From Plantactinospora sp. KBS50 (GTDB taxonomy: Bacteria; Actinomycetota; Actinomycetes; Mycobacteriales; Micromonosporaceae): a stretch of 64,000 nt of DNA. Position numbers and translations under genes: made by a program. Position 1 is the stretch's first letter. Each line of letters opens with the position of its first letter. The DNA lies in NCBI RefSeq assembly GCF_002285795.1, contig NZ_CP022961.1, positions 2,232,001 to 2,296,000 of the forward strand. Direction: 5' to 3'. Of the stretch, positions 25,518-34,215 are shown one piece after another. The notes beneath the pieces were generated by a model. The model saw nothing but the letters and a program-made list of their open reading frames with translations. It had not been told where the DNA came from and did no database searches.

Positions 25518-26339
25518 TCAGTCCTTGACGGCGCCGGCGGTGACACCGGCGGCGACGTACCGCTGCGCGATGATGAGCAGCAGCGTCGCGGGGATGGACG
25601 CGACCACGGCGGTGGCCATGATCGCGTTCCACTGCTGGTTGTTGTTGCCGATGTAGTGGTAGATGCCGAGGGTGATCGGTTGGACGTCGCCACCACCGTC
25701 GAGCGTGGTGGCGAAGACGAAGTCGGACCACGACCAGAGGAACGCGAACAGCGACACGGTGACGACGGCGTTGCGCGACACCGGCAGGATGATCGAGACG
25801 AAGATGCGCCACGTCGTCGCACCGTCGATCAGCGCCGCGTCGGTCAGCTCCTGCGGGATGCCCGACATGAACGCGGTGAAGAGCAGCACCCCGAACGGCA
25901 CGGCGATGGTCGAGTCGGCCAGCAGCAGGCCGGCGGCGTTGTTCAGGATGCCCAGCCGCAGGTAGATGGCGTAGAAGCCCATCGCCATGATGATCGCCGG
26001 GATGATCTGGGCGATCAGCAGCACCAGGCTGAGCAGCCCGCCGCCGCGCGGCCGCAGCCGGGCCAGCGAGTAGCCGGCCGGCGCCGACAGCGCCACGGTG
26101 AGGACCACCGTGCCGAGGCCCACCAGGAAGCTCGTCCCCAGGTACGGCAGCTGCTCGTGCAGCACGGCCCGGTAACCCTCCAGGGTGCCGTGGATCGGGA
26201 ACAGGTACGGCGGGTCGTGCCGCATGTCGGTGTCCCGGGTGAAGGACACGTTGACCATCCAGTAGACCGGGAACAGCATGACCGCGGTGAGCAGCACCCC
26301 GATCGCGGTTTTCACCGGCCTGGCGGTGCGCCCGCTCAC
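25518..26339 (-). CDS. Carbohydrate ABC transporter permease 2 (MalG type)
   Basis: 273 residues from GTG 26339, which overlaps the stop of permease 1 as GTGA. Six TM helices; the N terminus GVLLTAVMLFPVYWMVNVSF is typical of MalG-like permeases, and the EAA loop is visible as ELTDAALIDGATTWRIFVSIILP. The large N-terminal extension seen upstream in the same frame is antisense noise over permease 1. With permease 1 and the binding protein at 27336 it forms a CUT1 sugar importer; the ATPase is not encoded here and is probably a shared MsiK-type protein. Confidence 0.9.
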   Translation of the reverse strand: MSGRTARPVKTAIGVLLTAVMLFPVYWMVNVSFTRDTDMRHDPPYLFPIHGTLEGYRAVLHEQLPYLGTSFLVGLGTVVLTVALSAPAGYSLARLRPRGGGLLSLVLLIAQIIPAIIMAMGFYAIYLRLGILNNAAGLLLADSTIAVPFGVLLFTAFMSGIPQELTDAALIDGATTWRIFVSIILPVSRNAVVTVSLFAFLWSWSDFVFATTLDGGGDVQPITLGIYHYIGNNNQQWNAIMATAVVASIPATLLLIIAQRYVAAGVTAGAVKD

Positions 26340-27339
26340 GGCTGCCACCTCCGCTGGCCGCGGATGTGGATCAGGCCGAAGACCAGCGCCATGACGATCA
26401 GCAGGTTGCCGACCGCCGCGCCCGGACCGAACTGCGGAAGCAGACTCCCGAAGCTGAACCGGTAGGACCAGGTGGCGAACGTGGTCGACGCGTCGGTCGG
26501 ACCGCCCTTCGTCATGATCCAGATGATGTCGAAGACCTTGAGCGTGTAGACCAGCCCGAGCAGGATGGTGATCGCGCTGACCGGCCGCAGCAGCGGGAAG
26601 GTCACCAGCCAGAACGTCTTCCAGCCGGTCGCGCCGTCGATCCTGGCCGCCTCGTGGATCTCCGTCGGGATGGCCTGTAGCCCGCTGTAGAGCACCACCA
26701 GGTTGAACGGGATCCCGATCCAGATGTTCGCGATGATCACGCTGGTCAGCGCCCAGTGGGGCGACGTGAGCCAGTTGACCGGGTCGATCCCGACGACGCC
26801 GAGCGCGGTGTTGACGATCCCGGAGTCGCTGTTGAGCATCCACGACCAGGTCGACGCCGAGACGATCAGCGGCAGCAGCCACGGCACCAGGAACAGCGCC
26901 CGCAGCGTGGCCGAGAGCGGGAAGTTCTGCCGGAAGAAGACCGCCAGCGCCATCCCGAGCGAGAACTGGAAGATCAGCGAGACCAGTGTGAACAGGACCG
27001 TGTGCAGCAACGCCGGGCCGAAGGTGGGGTGCTCGACGATCGTGCGGTAGTTGTCCAGCCCGGAGAACGGCGCCCCGCCCTGCACGAAGGAGCGGACGGT
27101 GTAGTGGCGCAGGCTCAGGTCGACGTTGCGGTACAGCGGATAGGCGTAGCAGACGAGCAGGTAGCCCACGACCGGGGCCAGGAAGGCCCAGGCCGCCCAC
27201 TGGCCGCCGCCCGCCGGGAGTGCCGGGAGCGCCGGGGGCGCCGGGGGTGCCGGGGGTGGTGCCGGGGGTGCCGCACGGCCCGCGCCGGGACGGTCTGCGC
27301 CGCCCGGGCCCGGGTCGTCACGTCGGGCGTCACTGTCAC
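26336..27339 (-). CDS. Carbohydrate ABC transporter permease 1 (MalF type), frameshifted in N-terminal linker
   Basis: The start GTG 27339 overlaps the stop of the binding protein gene (GTGA), as expected in this operon, and opens VTVTPDVTTRARAAQTVPAR. The conserved body is one frame over: GGGQWAAWAFLAPVVGYLLV, six TM helices, and the EAA loop EIHEAARIDGATGWKTFWLVTFPLLRP split over about residues 200-225. The two frames meet in a run of five-C tracts between about 27234 and 27268; one missing base joins them. The body frame is also open upstream, with no good start. Total about 334 residues. Probably imports an arabino-oligosaccharide, judging from GH127. Confidence 0.83.
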
Positions 27340-28595
27340 CTCGTGGCCGCGGCGGCGGCCTGCTGGGCGGCGCTCAGCGCGTCCTGCGGCGACTTCGAGC
27401 CGGACAACGCCGCCTGGAAGGCACCCCACATCGGTTCGGAGATCTTCGGGTATCTGGTGCCGAGGTCGTCGCTGGTGCGCCCCTTCGCGGCGTGTACGGC
27501 GTCGACCCACACCGCCAGATCGGGCGTGGTCTGCACCTGCTTGCGCTGCACCGCGTCGGTGGCCGCGATGTAGGACAGCGTGGTGTCCGTGGTGTACGCG
27601 TTGTCCGCGCTCGTCAGGCAGCCGATGATCTTGTCGGTGGTGGCGTACCGGGCGGTGTCCTTCTGCGCCGGCGCCGTCACGAACTCCCCGCCGGTGGGCG
27701 CGGGTGCGGTGCCGCCGGCCTTCGCGGGGATCGGGATGATGCCGTACGGGAATCCGGCCTTCTTCGCGTTCGCCAGCTGCCAGGTGCCGTTCTCGCTGAA
27801 TGCGAAGTCACCGGAGGTGAACTCCTGCCAACTGGTGGTCTGGGTGTTGTTGATGACCGAGTTCGGCGCGTACCCCTGCTTGAGCCAGTCGGTCCAGAGC
27901 GTGAGCGCCGAGACGGCCGGCGCCGAGTCCAGCTGCGTGAGGTTGGCCCCGGAGCCCCAGAACCAGGGCAGGAACTGGAAGGAACCCTCCTCGGTCCCGA
28001 TCGCCGAGAAGGTGATCCCCTTCTTGCCGGCCGCCTTGACCTTCGCCAGCGCCGCGGTCAGCGAGGCCCAGTCGGTGACCGTCGCCGGGTCGACCTTCGC
28101 GGCGTCGAGCACGTTCTTGTTGTAGTACAGCGCGAGGGTGTTCGCCCCGATCGGGATGCCGTAGGTCTTCCCGTCCAACTGGCCGGCGGCCAGCAGGTTC
28201 GGCTCGACCGCCGAGGTGTCCACCTTGGTCTCGGCGGTGGTGGTCAGCACGCCGGCCTCGGCGAGCGTGGACACCACCGGGTTGTCGACGATCAGCACGT
28301 CCGGCGAGTTGCCCTGCTGGGCGGCCAGCAGCGCCTTGTTGGTCAGGTCGGTGGTGTCGTAGCCGGTCCGCTTGACCGTGACGCCGGCATCGGTGCCGCA
28401 GCCGGTGAGCAGCCTGACCCAGTCCGAGCTGTCGTCGAACTGCGGGTACGGGTCCCAGATGGCGTACTCTCCGCCGCCCGCCGCCGATTCGCCGTCGGAG
28501 GACGAGGCGTGCGAGCAACCGGCCGCGAGACACGCGGTGGTGATCAGGGCCGCGGCAACCCGGAGGCGGCGCCGCGCCGAGGTGGACAGGGTCAT
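27336..28595 (-). CDS. Sugar ABC transporter substrate-binding lipoprotein
   Basis: 419 residues from ATG 28595. Lipoprotein signal: basic start, hydrophobic core and lipobox LAAGC at about 23-27. The mature part is a family-1 extracellular solute-binding protein: DVLIVDNPVVSTLAEAGVL, GKTYGIPIGANTLALYYNK, ADWASLTAALAKVKAAGKKG-like segment (TDWASLTAALAKVKA), FSENGTWQL and GGEFVTAPAQK. First gene of the importer operon, divergent from the LacI regulator. Ligand probably an arabinose-containing oligosaccharide, from context only. Confidence 0.92.
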   Translation of the reverse strand: MTLSTSARRRLRVAAALITTACLAAGCSHASSSDGESAAGGGEYAIWDPYPQFDDSSDWVRLLTGCGTDAGVTVKRTGYDTTDLTNKALLAAQQGNSPDVLIVDNPVVSTLAEAGVLTTTAETKVDTSAVEPNLLAAGQLDGKTYGIPIGANTLALYYNKNVLDAAKVDPATVTDWASLTAALAKVKAAGKKGITFSAIGTEEGSFQFLPWFWGSGANLTQLDSAPAVSALTLWTDWLKQGYAPNSVINNTQTTSWQEFTSGDFAFSENGTWQLANAKKAGFPYGIIPIPAKAGGTAPAPTGGEFVTAPAQKDTARYATTDKIIGCLTSADNAYTTDTTLSYIAATDAVQRKQVQTTPDLAVWVDAVHAAKGRTSDDLGTRYPKISEPMWGAFQAALSGSKSPQDALSAAQQAAAAATR

Positions 28596-28804
28596 ATCGG
28601 ATCCCCTTCGGGCGGGTGGTCTGCGTGGACAGGGATGGCCCGGCGGTGCGGTCGAAGCATCGATGCCAGGGCAGAAGGAAAACGATTGCCGCCACGCTAG
28701 GGACAGCCTTGCGCGCCTGTCAAGAGCAAGTTACCGTTTTATGAAGCGACCGGCGGCAGTGGCTCGGAAACCCCGCCGACGGTGAAGTTGCGGGGGAGGA
28801 AACG
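28596..28804. promoter_or_regulatory. Divergent promoter/operator region of importer operon and LacI gene
   Basis: Contains GGAAAACGATTGCC at 28677-28690, an imperfect palindrome centred on CG, and AAGTTACCGTTTTATG at 28728-28743, a second half-symmetric site with CCGTTTT. Both resemble the GGAAAA/TTTTCC sites at 23426. The region is AT-richer than its surroundings. Confidence 0.55.
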
Positions 28805-29797
28805 CTGAGTATCACAGCCAGGGCAGCCACGATCACCGAGGTGGCGGCGCTCGCGAAGGTGTCCGTCGGGACGGCGTCCAAGGCGCTCAACGGGCGCGGC
28901 AGCCTGCGCCCGGAGACCGTGGCCCGGGTCCGCCAGGCCGCCGACCAGCTCGGCTTCGTCGCCAACGCGGCGGCGCGCAGCCTGCAGACCGGACGCACCT
29001 ACACCGTCGGGATGATCACCACCGACAGCATCGGCCGGTTCAGCATCCCGCTGCTGATCGGCGCCGAGGACGCGCTCGGCGCCGGCCAGATGTCGGTTTT
29101 CCTCTGCGACGCCCGCGACGACTCGATCCGGGAGCAGTACTACCTGCGTACCCTGCTCGGTCGCAAGGTCGACGGGATCATCGTGACCGGCCGGCGTACC
29201 CAGGCCCGCGCGCCCATCGGCGGCGACCTGAACGTCCCGGTCGTCTACGCCTTCATCAGCTCCGCGGACCCCCGCGACTGTTCGGTGGTGCCCGACGAGG
29301 CCGACGGCGCCCGGCGCGCGGTGCAGCACCTGCAGGCCATCGGCCGCCGCCGCATCGCCCACGTCACCGGTCCCGAACACCACCACTCGGCCCGGGTCCG
29401 CGCCGAGGCCGCGGCCTCGGTCGCCGACCTGGTGGCACCCCCGCTGTACGGCGAGTGGAGCGAGGCGTGGGGCCGGCAGGCGGCCGGCATCCTGCTCTCC
29501 ACCGGCACCGAGATCGACGGCATATTCTGCGGCAGCGACCAGATCGCCCGCGGCGTGGCCGAGGCCCTGCGCGATGCCGGTCGCGCCATCCCCGGCGACG
29601 TGGCCCTGGTGGGCTTCGACAACTGGAACGTCATGGTGGATGCCTGCCGGCCCCCGCTGACCAGCGTCGACATGGACCTCGAAGGCATCGGTCGGGAGGC
29701 CGCCGAACTCCTGCTGGAGGCGATCAACGGCAATCCCCGGCACGGCCCGCGGAAGCGCCCGTGCCGGCTGGTCCCCCGAGCCTCCACGGCGGTCTAG
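28805..29797 (+). CDS. LacI-family transcriptional regulator, unusual start
   Basis: 330 residues. The HTH (ATITEVAALAKVSVGTASKALNG, then SLRPETVARVRQAADQLGFVAN) begins before the nearest in-frame GTG (28841), so translation must start upstream. CTG 28805 is the only plausible in-frame codon, with GGGGGAGGA at 28792-28800. The alternative is GTG 28782 plus one base missing from the G5 run at 28792-28796. The effector domain is standard: YTVGMITTDSIGRFS, DGIIVTGRR, RRIAHVTGP, DGIFCGSDQIARGVAEAL, DVALVGFDNW, and LTSVDMDLEGIGREAAELL. It presumably represses the divergent arabino-oligosaccharide importer and GH127, and perhaps the lectin glycosidase. Confidence 0.87.
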   Translation: MSITARAATITEVAALAKVSVGTASKALNGRGSLRPETVARVRQAADQLGFVANAAARSLQTGRTYTVGMITTDSIGRFSIPLLIGAEDALGAGQMSVFLCDARDDSIREQYYLRTLLGRKVDGIIVTGRRTQARAPIGGDLNVPVVYAFISSADPRDCSVVPDEADGARRAVQHLQAIGRRRIAHVTGPEHHHSARVRAEAAASVADLVAPPLYGEWSEAWGRQAAGILLSTGTEIDGIFCGSDQIARGVAEALRDAGRAIPGDVALVGFDNWNVMVDACRPPLTSVDMDLEGIGREAAELLLEAINGNPRHGPRKRPCRLVPRASTAV

Positions 29798-29818
29798 CCA
29801 GGAGTACGGTCCAAGGGC

Positions 29819-30859
29819 TTATCGCATCCGGTTGAGGGCTTCGGCGAGTGACGCGGCAACATCGGGTCGGGAGAAGTCCCACACCATCAGCAGCCCGTGT
29901 GAGCTGCTGAGAGTCAACCGGCCGTACATCATGACCGGCAACTGCCTGTTGTTCTTGAAGCGGCGGTCTGGACCGCCCGACTTGTTGGCGTACTGCCAGG
30001 TCGTGTCGACACAGCGGGCGTCGGATGGCGGTGTCTCGGACTCGACGAACAGTTGGTTGGCTACCTGCGCCCGGACCTGGGCGTAGGACAGGTCGGCGTA
30101 GCGCCTGCCGTGTCGGACGAGGACCCGGTCCGGTAGGAAGTAGACCGACCGCTCCTTGGTCTGCAGGCTCGGTATGGCGATGTTGGTAACGAGAACTGGC
30201 GGTCCGGCCAGATCCAGGCGGCCCACGGTGCGTCGCACCAGCCTGCTCGCCCCGGCGTTTACCTTCTGCTGGTACGGGTTGGAGAGCATTCCTTCCGCCT
30301 CGATCTGCCAGACTCGCTCGACCCGGCTGACGAATCCGCTGCTCGCGGTGAAGTGCTCGTACCTCGCCGCCGGTGCATCCTCGACCTGATAGAACACGAC
30401 CACCGAGCGCCGTGCGAGGTCGCGCTGCCGCAGCCACCAGACAGCCGGCCCGCCGAGCACGAGCAGCAGGAGCCCGACGGGCGGGGTCAGCAGCCCGAGA
30501 ATTGTGATGGCGGCTGTCGCCCATGGCCACAGTGCCCGTCGACTCGCAGCAGCCTGCATCTGACTGATCAGATCGGACGGTTGGGAAGCGACGAGATGTT
30601 GCACGGACTCGCTGCCCAACTCGCGCATCACCACCCCGGCGTCGTGAGACGGCGAAGCGGGTCGTACGACGGGCCGGTCCGGCGCGGCGGGCTGACCACC
30701 GAAGTAGGTGGCGCCGCGTCCGGCCACCCGGACATAGTTGCCGCGCGGCCCAGTGCCGATCCGGAACCCAGGTACGCCAGCGGAAACGCCAACTCCGGAA
30801 GAGGAGAGGTTGAAGCGGAAGGGGCCCGCCTTGAGGCTGGTTCGCAGGTAGAACGTCAT
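29819..30859 (-). CDS. DUF4236-domain membrane protein
   Basis: 346 residues from ATG 30859. The first 55 residues are the DUF4236 domain: MTFYLRTSLKAGPFRFNLSS, SGVGVSAGVPGFRIGTGPRG, VRVAGRG, a basic start followed by a Gly-rich beta structure. A linker leads to two TM helices at about 113-130 and 131-147 (WATAAITILGLLTPPVGLLL), then a cytoplasmic domain of 190 residues with VSRVERVWQIEAEG and VLVTNIAIPSLQTKERSVYFLPDRVLV, the latter resembling bacterial PH-like or DUF4429-type domains in similar proteins. Function unknown. Stands alone, convergent with LacI with a 21-base gap. Confidence 0.8.
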   Translation of the reverse strand: MTFYLRTSLKAGPFRFNLSSSGVGVSAGVPGFRIGTGPRGNYVRVAGRGATYFGGQPAAPDRPVVRPASPSHDAGVVMRELGSESVQHLVASQPSDLISQMQAAASRRALWPWATAAITILGLLTPPVGLLLLVLGGPAVWWLRQRDLARRSVVVFYQVEDAPAARYEHFTASSGFVSRVERVWQIEAEGMLSNPYQQKVNAGASRLVRRTVGRLDLAGPPVLVTNIAIPSLQTKERSVYFLPDRVLVRHGRRYADLSYAQVRAQVANQLFVESETPPSDARCVDTTWQYANKSGGPDRRFKNNRQLPVMMYGRLTLSSSHGLLMVWDFSRPDVAASLAEALNRMR

Positions 30860-31135
30860 GGCACGATCACCTTGATCGGTGGCCAGTTCGGCGGCGGGTT
30901 GAACCGGTGCTGCATGGGTGAACCTCCGGGTGGCTGAGCCACCGAGACTGGCACGCCGCAACGGGTCGGCTACTCCACCGGTCGGCCGGAACGACGGTCC
31001 GGAATCCGACTTGTGGGAAGGCCGACCGGCGGTGGAGTCGACGCTGCAGGCTGCAGGCGGATCGCGGCGCTGGGCGACCAGCGGATCGCTGAGTGGCGCG
31101 CCGCGGCACTGCCGTGAGGGCAAGCGTCGGGCCGG
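30860..31135. other. Intergenic region upstream of DUF4236 gene
   Basis: 276 bases without a credible gene. The flanking genes run in the same (minus) direction, so it should hold the DUF4236 promoter and the MgtC gene's 3' side. Nothing structured was recognised. Confidence 0.4.
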
Positions 31136-31843
31136 TCAGGCCGCGCCGCCGGCCGCGTCGTCGCCGGCGACCGTCAGCACCCCGTCGAGTTCGGTCAGCG
31201 CCGCGGTGAGCGGGGCGAGATCCCGGCCGCCGGTCAACGTCAACCAGACCGTCACCGCCGGCGGGTCCCGTTCCGGGCGCGGCTGGTCCACGTACAGCTC
31301 GTTGACGGTGAACCCGCGCGCCGTGCAGGCGGTGAGCGCGTCGCGCAGCACGCCGCGTCCGTCCAGGTAGGTCAGCCGCAGCCGCCAGGGCGCGTACTTC
31401 GACCGGGGCAGCCGCGCCGAGAGCGGGGTGAGTGCGAACACCACGATCAGGTGTCCGGCGGTGGCGGCCACGGCGAGCAGCCACAGCCCGGATCCGGCCG
31501 CCATCCCGATGGCGGCGGTCAGCCAGATCACCGCGGCGGTGGTCAGGCCGCGGACCGCGTCCCGCCGTACGAAGATCAGGCCGCCGCCGATGAAGCCGAT
31601 TCCGGAGACGATCTGGGCCGCGACCCGGGACGGGTCGAGCACCACGTGTTCGCCGAACACGTCGGCGAAGCCGTACTTGGACACCTGCATGATCAACGCG
31701 GCGGCGAAGCCGACCAGGGTGTGCGTGCGCAGCCCGGCGCTCTTCTGCCGGATCTCCCGCTCCAGCCCGATCACGGCCGACAGCAGCAGGGCGAGACCGA
31801 GTTCGCCCAGTTGCGGCCAGCCCTGTGTGTCGGCGAGCGCCAT
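31136..31843 (-). CDS. MgtC/SapB-family membrane protein
   Basis: 235 residues from ATG 31843. Five TM helices in the first 150 residues with the MgtC signatures LLLSAVIGLEREIRQKSAGLRTH (the E-R-E-x4-G-x-R-T motif), AALIMQVSKYGF, VVSGIGFIGGG-type segment (IVSGIGFIGGGLIF) and RGLTTAAVIWLTAAIGMAAG. A cytoplasmic C-terminal ACT-like domain follows (RLTYLDGRGVLRDALTACTARGFTVNEL). MgtC proteins help survival at low Mg2+ and modulate ATP synthase in some bacteria; the role here is inferred from family only. Upstream frame extension (to 32008) is not supported. Confidence 0.9.
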   Translation of the reverse strand: MALADTQGWPQLGELGLALLLSAVIGLEREIRQKSAGLRTHTLVGFAAALIMQVSKYGFADVFGEHVVLDPSRVAAQIVSGIGFIGGGLIFVRRDAVRGLTTAAVIWLTAAIGMAAGSGLWLLAVAATAGHLIVVFALTPLSARLPRSKYAPWRLRLTYLDGRGVLRDALTACTARGFTVNELYVDQPRPERDPPAVTVWLTLTGGRDLAPLTAALTELDGVLTVAGDDAAGGAA

Positions 31844-31995
31844 CGCGCCACCGTAGGGCGTGCGGTGCGGATCGACAAGCGGCTGCGCTCCGCGAACCCC
31901 GGCCGCACATCCTCGGCCGCACATCTCCGCCCGCAACAGCAGATATTCATGGGCTTGAGTAGATGGAGGTGCTCCCGTAACATGACCGACACCTT

Positions 31996-32009
31996 TGTTA
32001 GCGCTCACA
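31996..32009 (+). promoter_or_regulatory. LacI-type operator upstream of GH43 gene
   Basis: TGTTAGCGCTCACA, a 14-bp palindrome with one mismatched pair, centred on the CG of GCGC. Sites of the GTTAGCGCTAAC type are common upstream of actinobacterial glycosidase genes. It lies 120 bases before GTG 32129. Confidence 0.6.
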
Positions 32010-32128
32010 TAGCGGCTCCTCCGCCCGCCCGGGTCCGTCGATCATGGAGTCGGTGGTCGGGCCGGCGACCCGGTCCCGGGCCGCGGCACACGGCAGCATC
32101 CACCACCATTCGTCCAAGGACGGCCCCT

Positions 32129-34169
32129 GTGAAGATACGAAGAAAAGGCACGCTCGCGCTCCTGTCCGGTGCGGCCACCCTGCTGGTCGCGACGGGGGCG
32201 GCGGTGGCGCTACCCGCCTCGGCCGCCGCCGCGGGCTGCTCGGTCGACTACGCCATCTCCGCACAGTGGCAGGGCGGGTTCGGCGCGAACGTGACGGTCA
32301 CCAACCTCGGCGACCCCGTGTCGAGCTGGCAACTGACCTGGACGTTCGCCGCCGGACAGACGGTCACCCAGCTCTGGAACGGTTCGGTCAGCCAGTCCGG
32401 CGCCCAGGTCACGGTGAGCAACGCCGCCTACAACGGCAGCATCTCCACCGGCGGCACCGCCAGCTTCGGTTTCAACGGCACCTGGACCTCGGCGAACCCG
32501 GTCCCGACCAGCTTCGCGCTCAACGGGGTGGCCTGCACCGGGGCGACCACCCCGAGCACCGCCGCACCGACGACCGCCGGGCCGACCGCGTCGCCCACCC
32601 GACCGCCTCGCCGACCCCGACCACGTCGCCCACCCGACCGCCTCGCCGACGCCGACCAGTTCGCCCACGCCGACCACGTTCACGAACCCGGTGGTCTGGC
32701 AGGACTTCGCCGACGGGGACATCATCCGGGTCGGCGACGTGTACTACTACTCGGCCTCGACCATGCACTACTCGCCGGGCGCGCCGATCCTGCGCTCCTA
32801 CGACCTGGTGAACTGGGAGTACGCCGGGCATTCGGTGCCCCGCCTGGACTTCGACTCCACGGCGTACGACCTGACCGGCGGCCGGGCGTACGTGAAGGGG
32901 ATCTGGGCCTCGGCCTTCAACTACCGGCAGAGCAACAGCACGTACTACTGGCTGGGCTGCACCGAGTTCAACCGGACGTACGTGTACACGGCGGGTTCGG
33001 TCGGTGGCAACTGGACGAAGAAGGCGCGGATCAACAGCTGCTACTACGACGCGGGTCTGTTGTTCGACACCGACGACACCCCGTACGTGGCCTACGGCAA
33101 CGGCACGATCAGCGTGGCGCAGCTCTCCAGCGACCTGACCTCGCAGGTGCGCAGCCAGACGGTGTACACCACGCCGTCGAGCATCGGCACGCTGGAGGGC
33201 TCCCGCATGTACAAGCGGGGGAACTACTACTACATCTGGCTCACCCGGCCGGCCAACGGCCAGTACGTGCTGCGCTCGACCAGCCCCTGGGGGCCGTACG
33301 AGCAGCGGCAGGTGCTGCTGGACCTGCCCGGTCCGATCTCCGGCGGCGGCGTGCCGCACCAGGGCGGCCTGGTGCAGACCCAGAACGGCGAGTGGTGGTA
33401 CATGGCGTTCACCGACGCGTACCCCGGTGGCCGGATGCCGACGATGGCCCCGATCACCTGGTCCAGCGACGGCTGGCCCACCCTGCAGACGGTGAACGGC
33501 CGCTGGGGGAGCAGCTACACCCGGCCGAACCTGCCGTGGCATCCGGTCGCCTCGATGATCGGCACCGACACGTTCTCGGGCACCACGCTGGGACCGCAGT
33601 ACGAGTGGAACCACAACCCGGACACCGGCCGGTTCAGCGTGAACAACGGGCTGCGCCTGTCGACGGCCACGGTCACCACCGATCTCTACAACGCCCGCAA
33701 CACGTTGACCCGCCGGATCCAGGGTCCCACCTCGACGGCGACCATCGAGCTGGACTACTCGGCGATGGCCAACGGCGACCGGTCGGGGCTGGCGATGCTG
33801 CGGGACTCCTCGGCCTGGATCGGGATCCGCAAGGACAACGGGGTCACCCGGGTCTCGATGACCAACGGTTTGACGATGAGTACGAGCGGGTGGACCACCA
33901 CGGGTACCGGTACCGAGCAGGCGGGTGCGACGGTCAGCGGCGGCCGGATCTGGTTGCGGGTCAACGCGAACATCCAACCCGGCTCGGGGCGTACCGCCAC
34001 CTTCTCGTACAGCACCAACGGCAGCACCTTCACCACGCTCGGGCCGGCCTTCACGTTGAACAACGACTGGCAGTTCTTCATGGGCTACCGGTTCGGCATC
34101 TTCAACTACGCCACCCAGGCCCTCGGCGGCTCGGTGACCGTCAGCCGGTTCGCGGTCACCACGCCATGA
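32129..34169 (+). CDS. Secreted CBM2 - GH43-type glycosidase, frameshifted in the linker
   Basis: GTG 32129 (leader AAGGACG) starts a signal peptide, then a CBM2 domain from AGCSVDYAISAQWQGGFGANV to TSFALNGVACTG with the flat-face Trp residues. A Pro/Thr/Ser linker follows. The catalytic part, from NPVVWQDFADGDIIRVGDVYYY, is one plus two frames away: DPV-like opening, YVKGIWAS, FDTDDTPYVAYG, TLEGSRMYKRGNYYYIW, HQGGLVQTQNGEWWYMAF and a C-terminal concanavalin-like domain. Two missing bases, each in an ACCCG that should read ACCCCG (32597-32601 and 32632-32636), restore PTASPT-type linker repeats and join the frames. GH43 enzymes are beta-xylosidases or arabinofuranosidases; exact activity uncertain. 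A LacI-type operator lies upstream. Confidence 0.85.
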
Positions 34170-34215
34170 GGCAGCGACGCTGAGGCAACCGGCGCGAGGC
34201 ATGGCCCCGGCCCGC

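Noticed and set aside
32129-34169. Single 910-codon ORF (31451-34183) spanning the GH43 locus
   Set aside because: Its upstream part is antisense to mgtC and its downstream part is out of frame with the glycosidase; only the CBM2 portion is meaningful.
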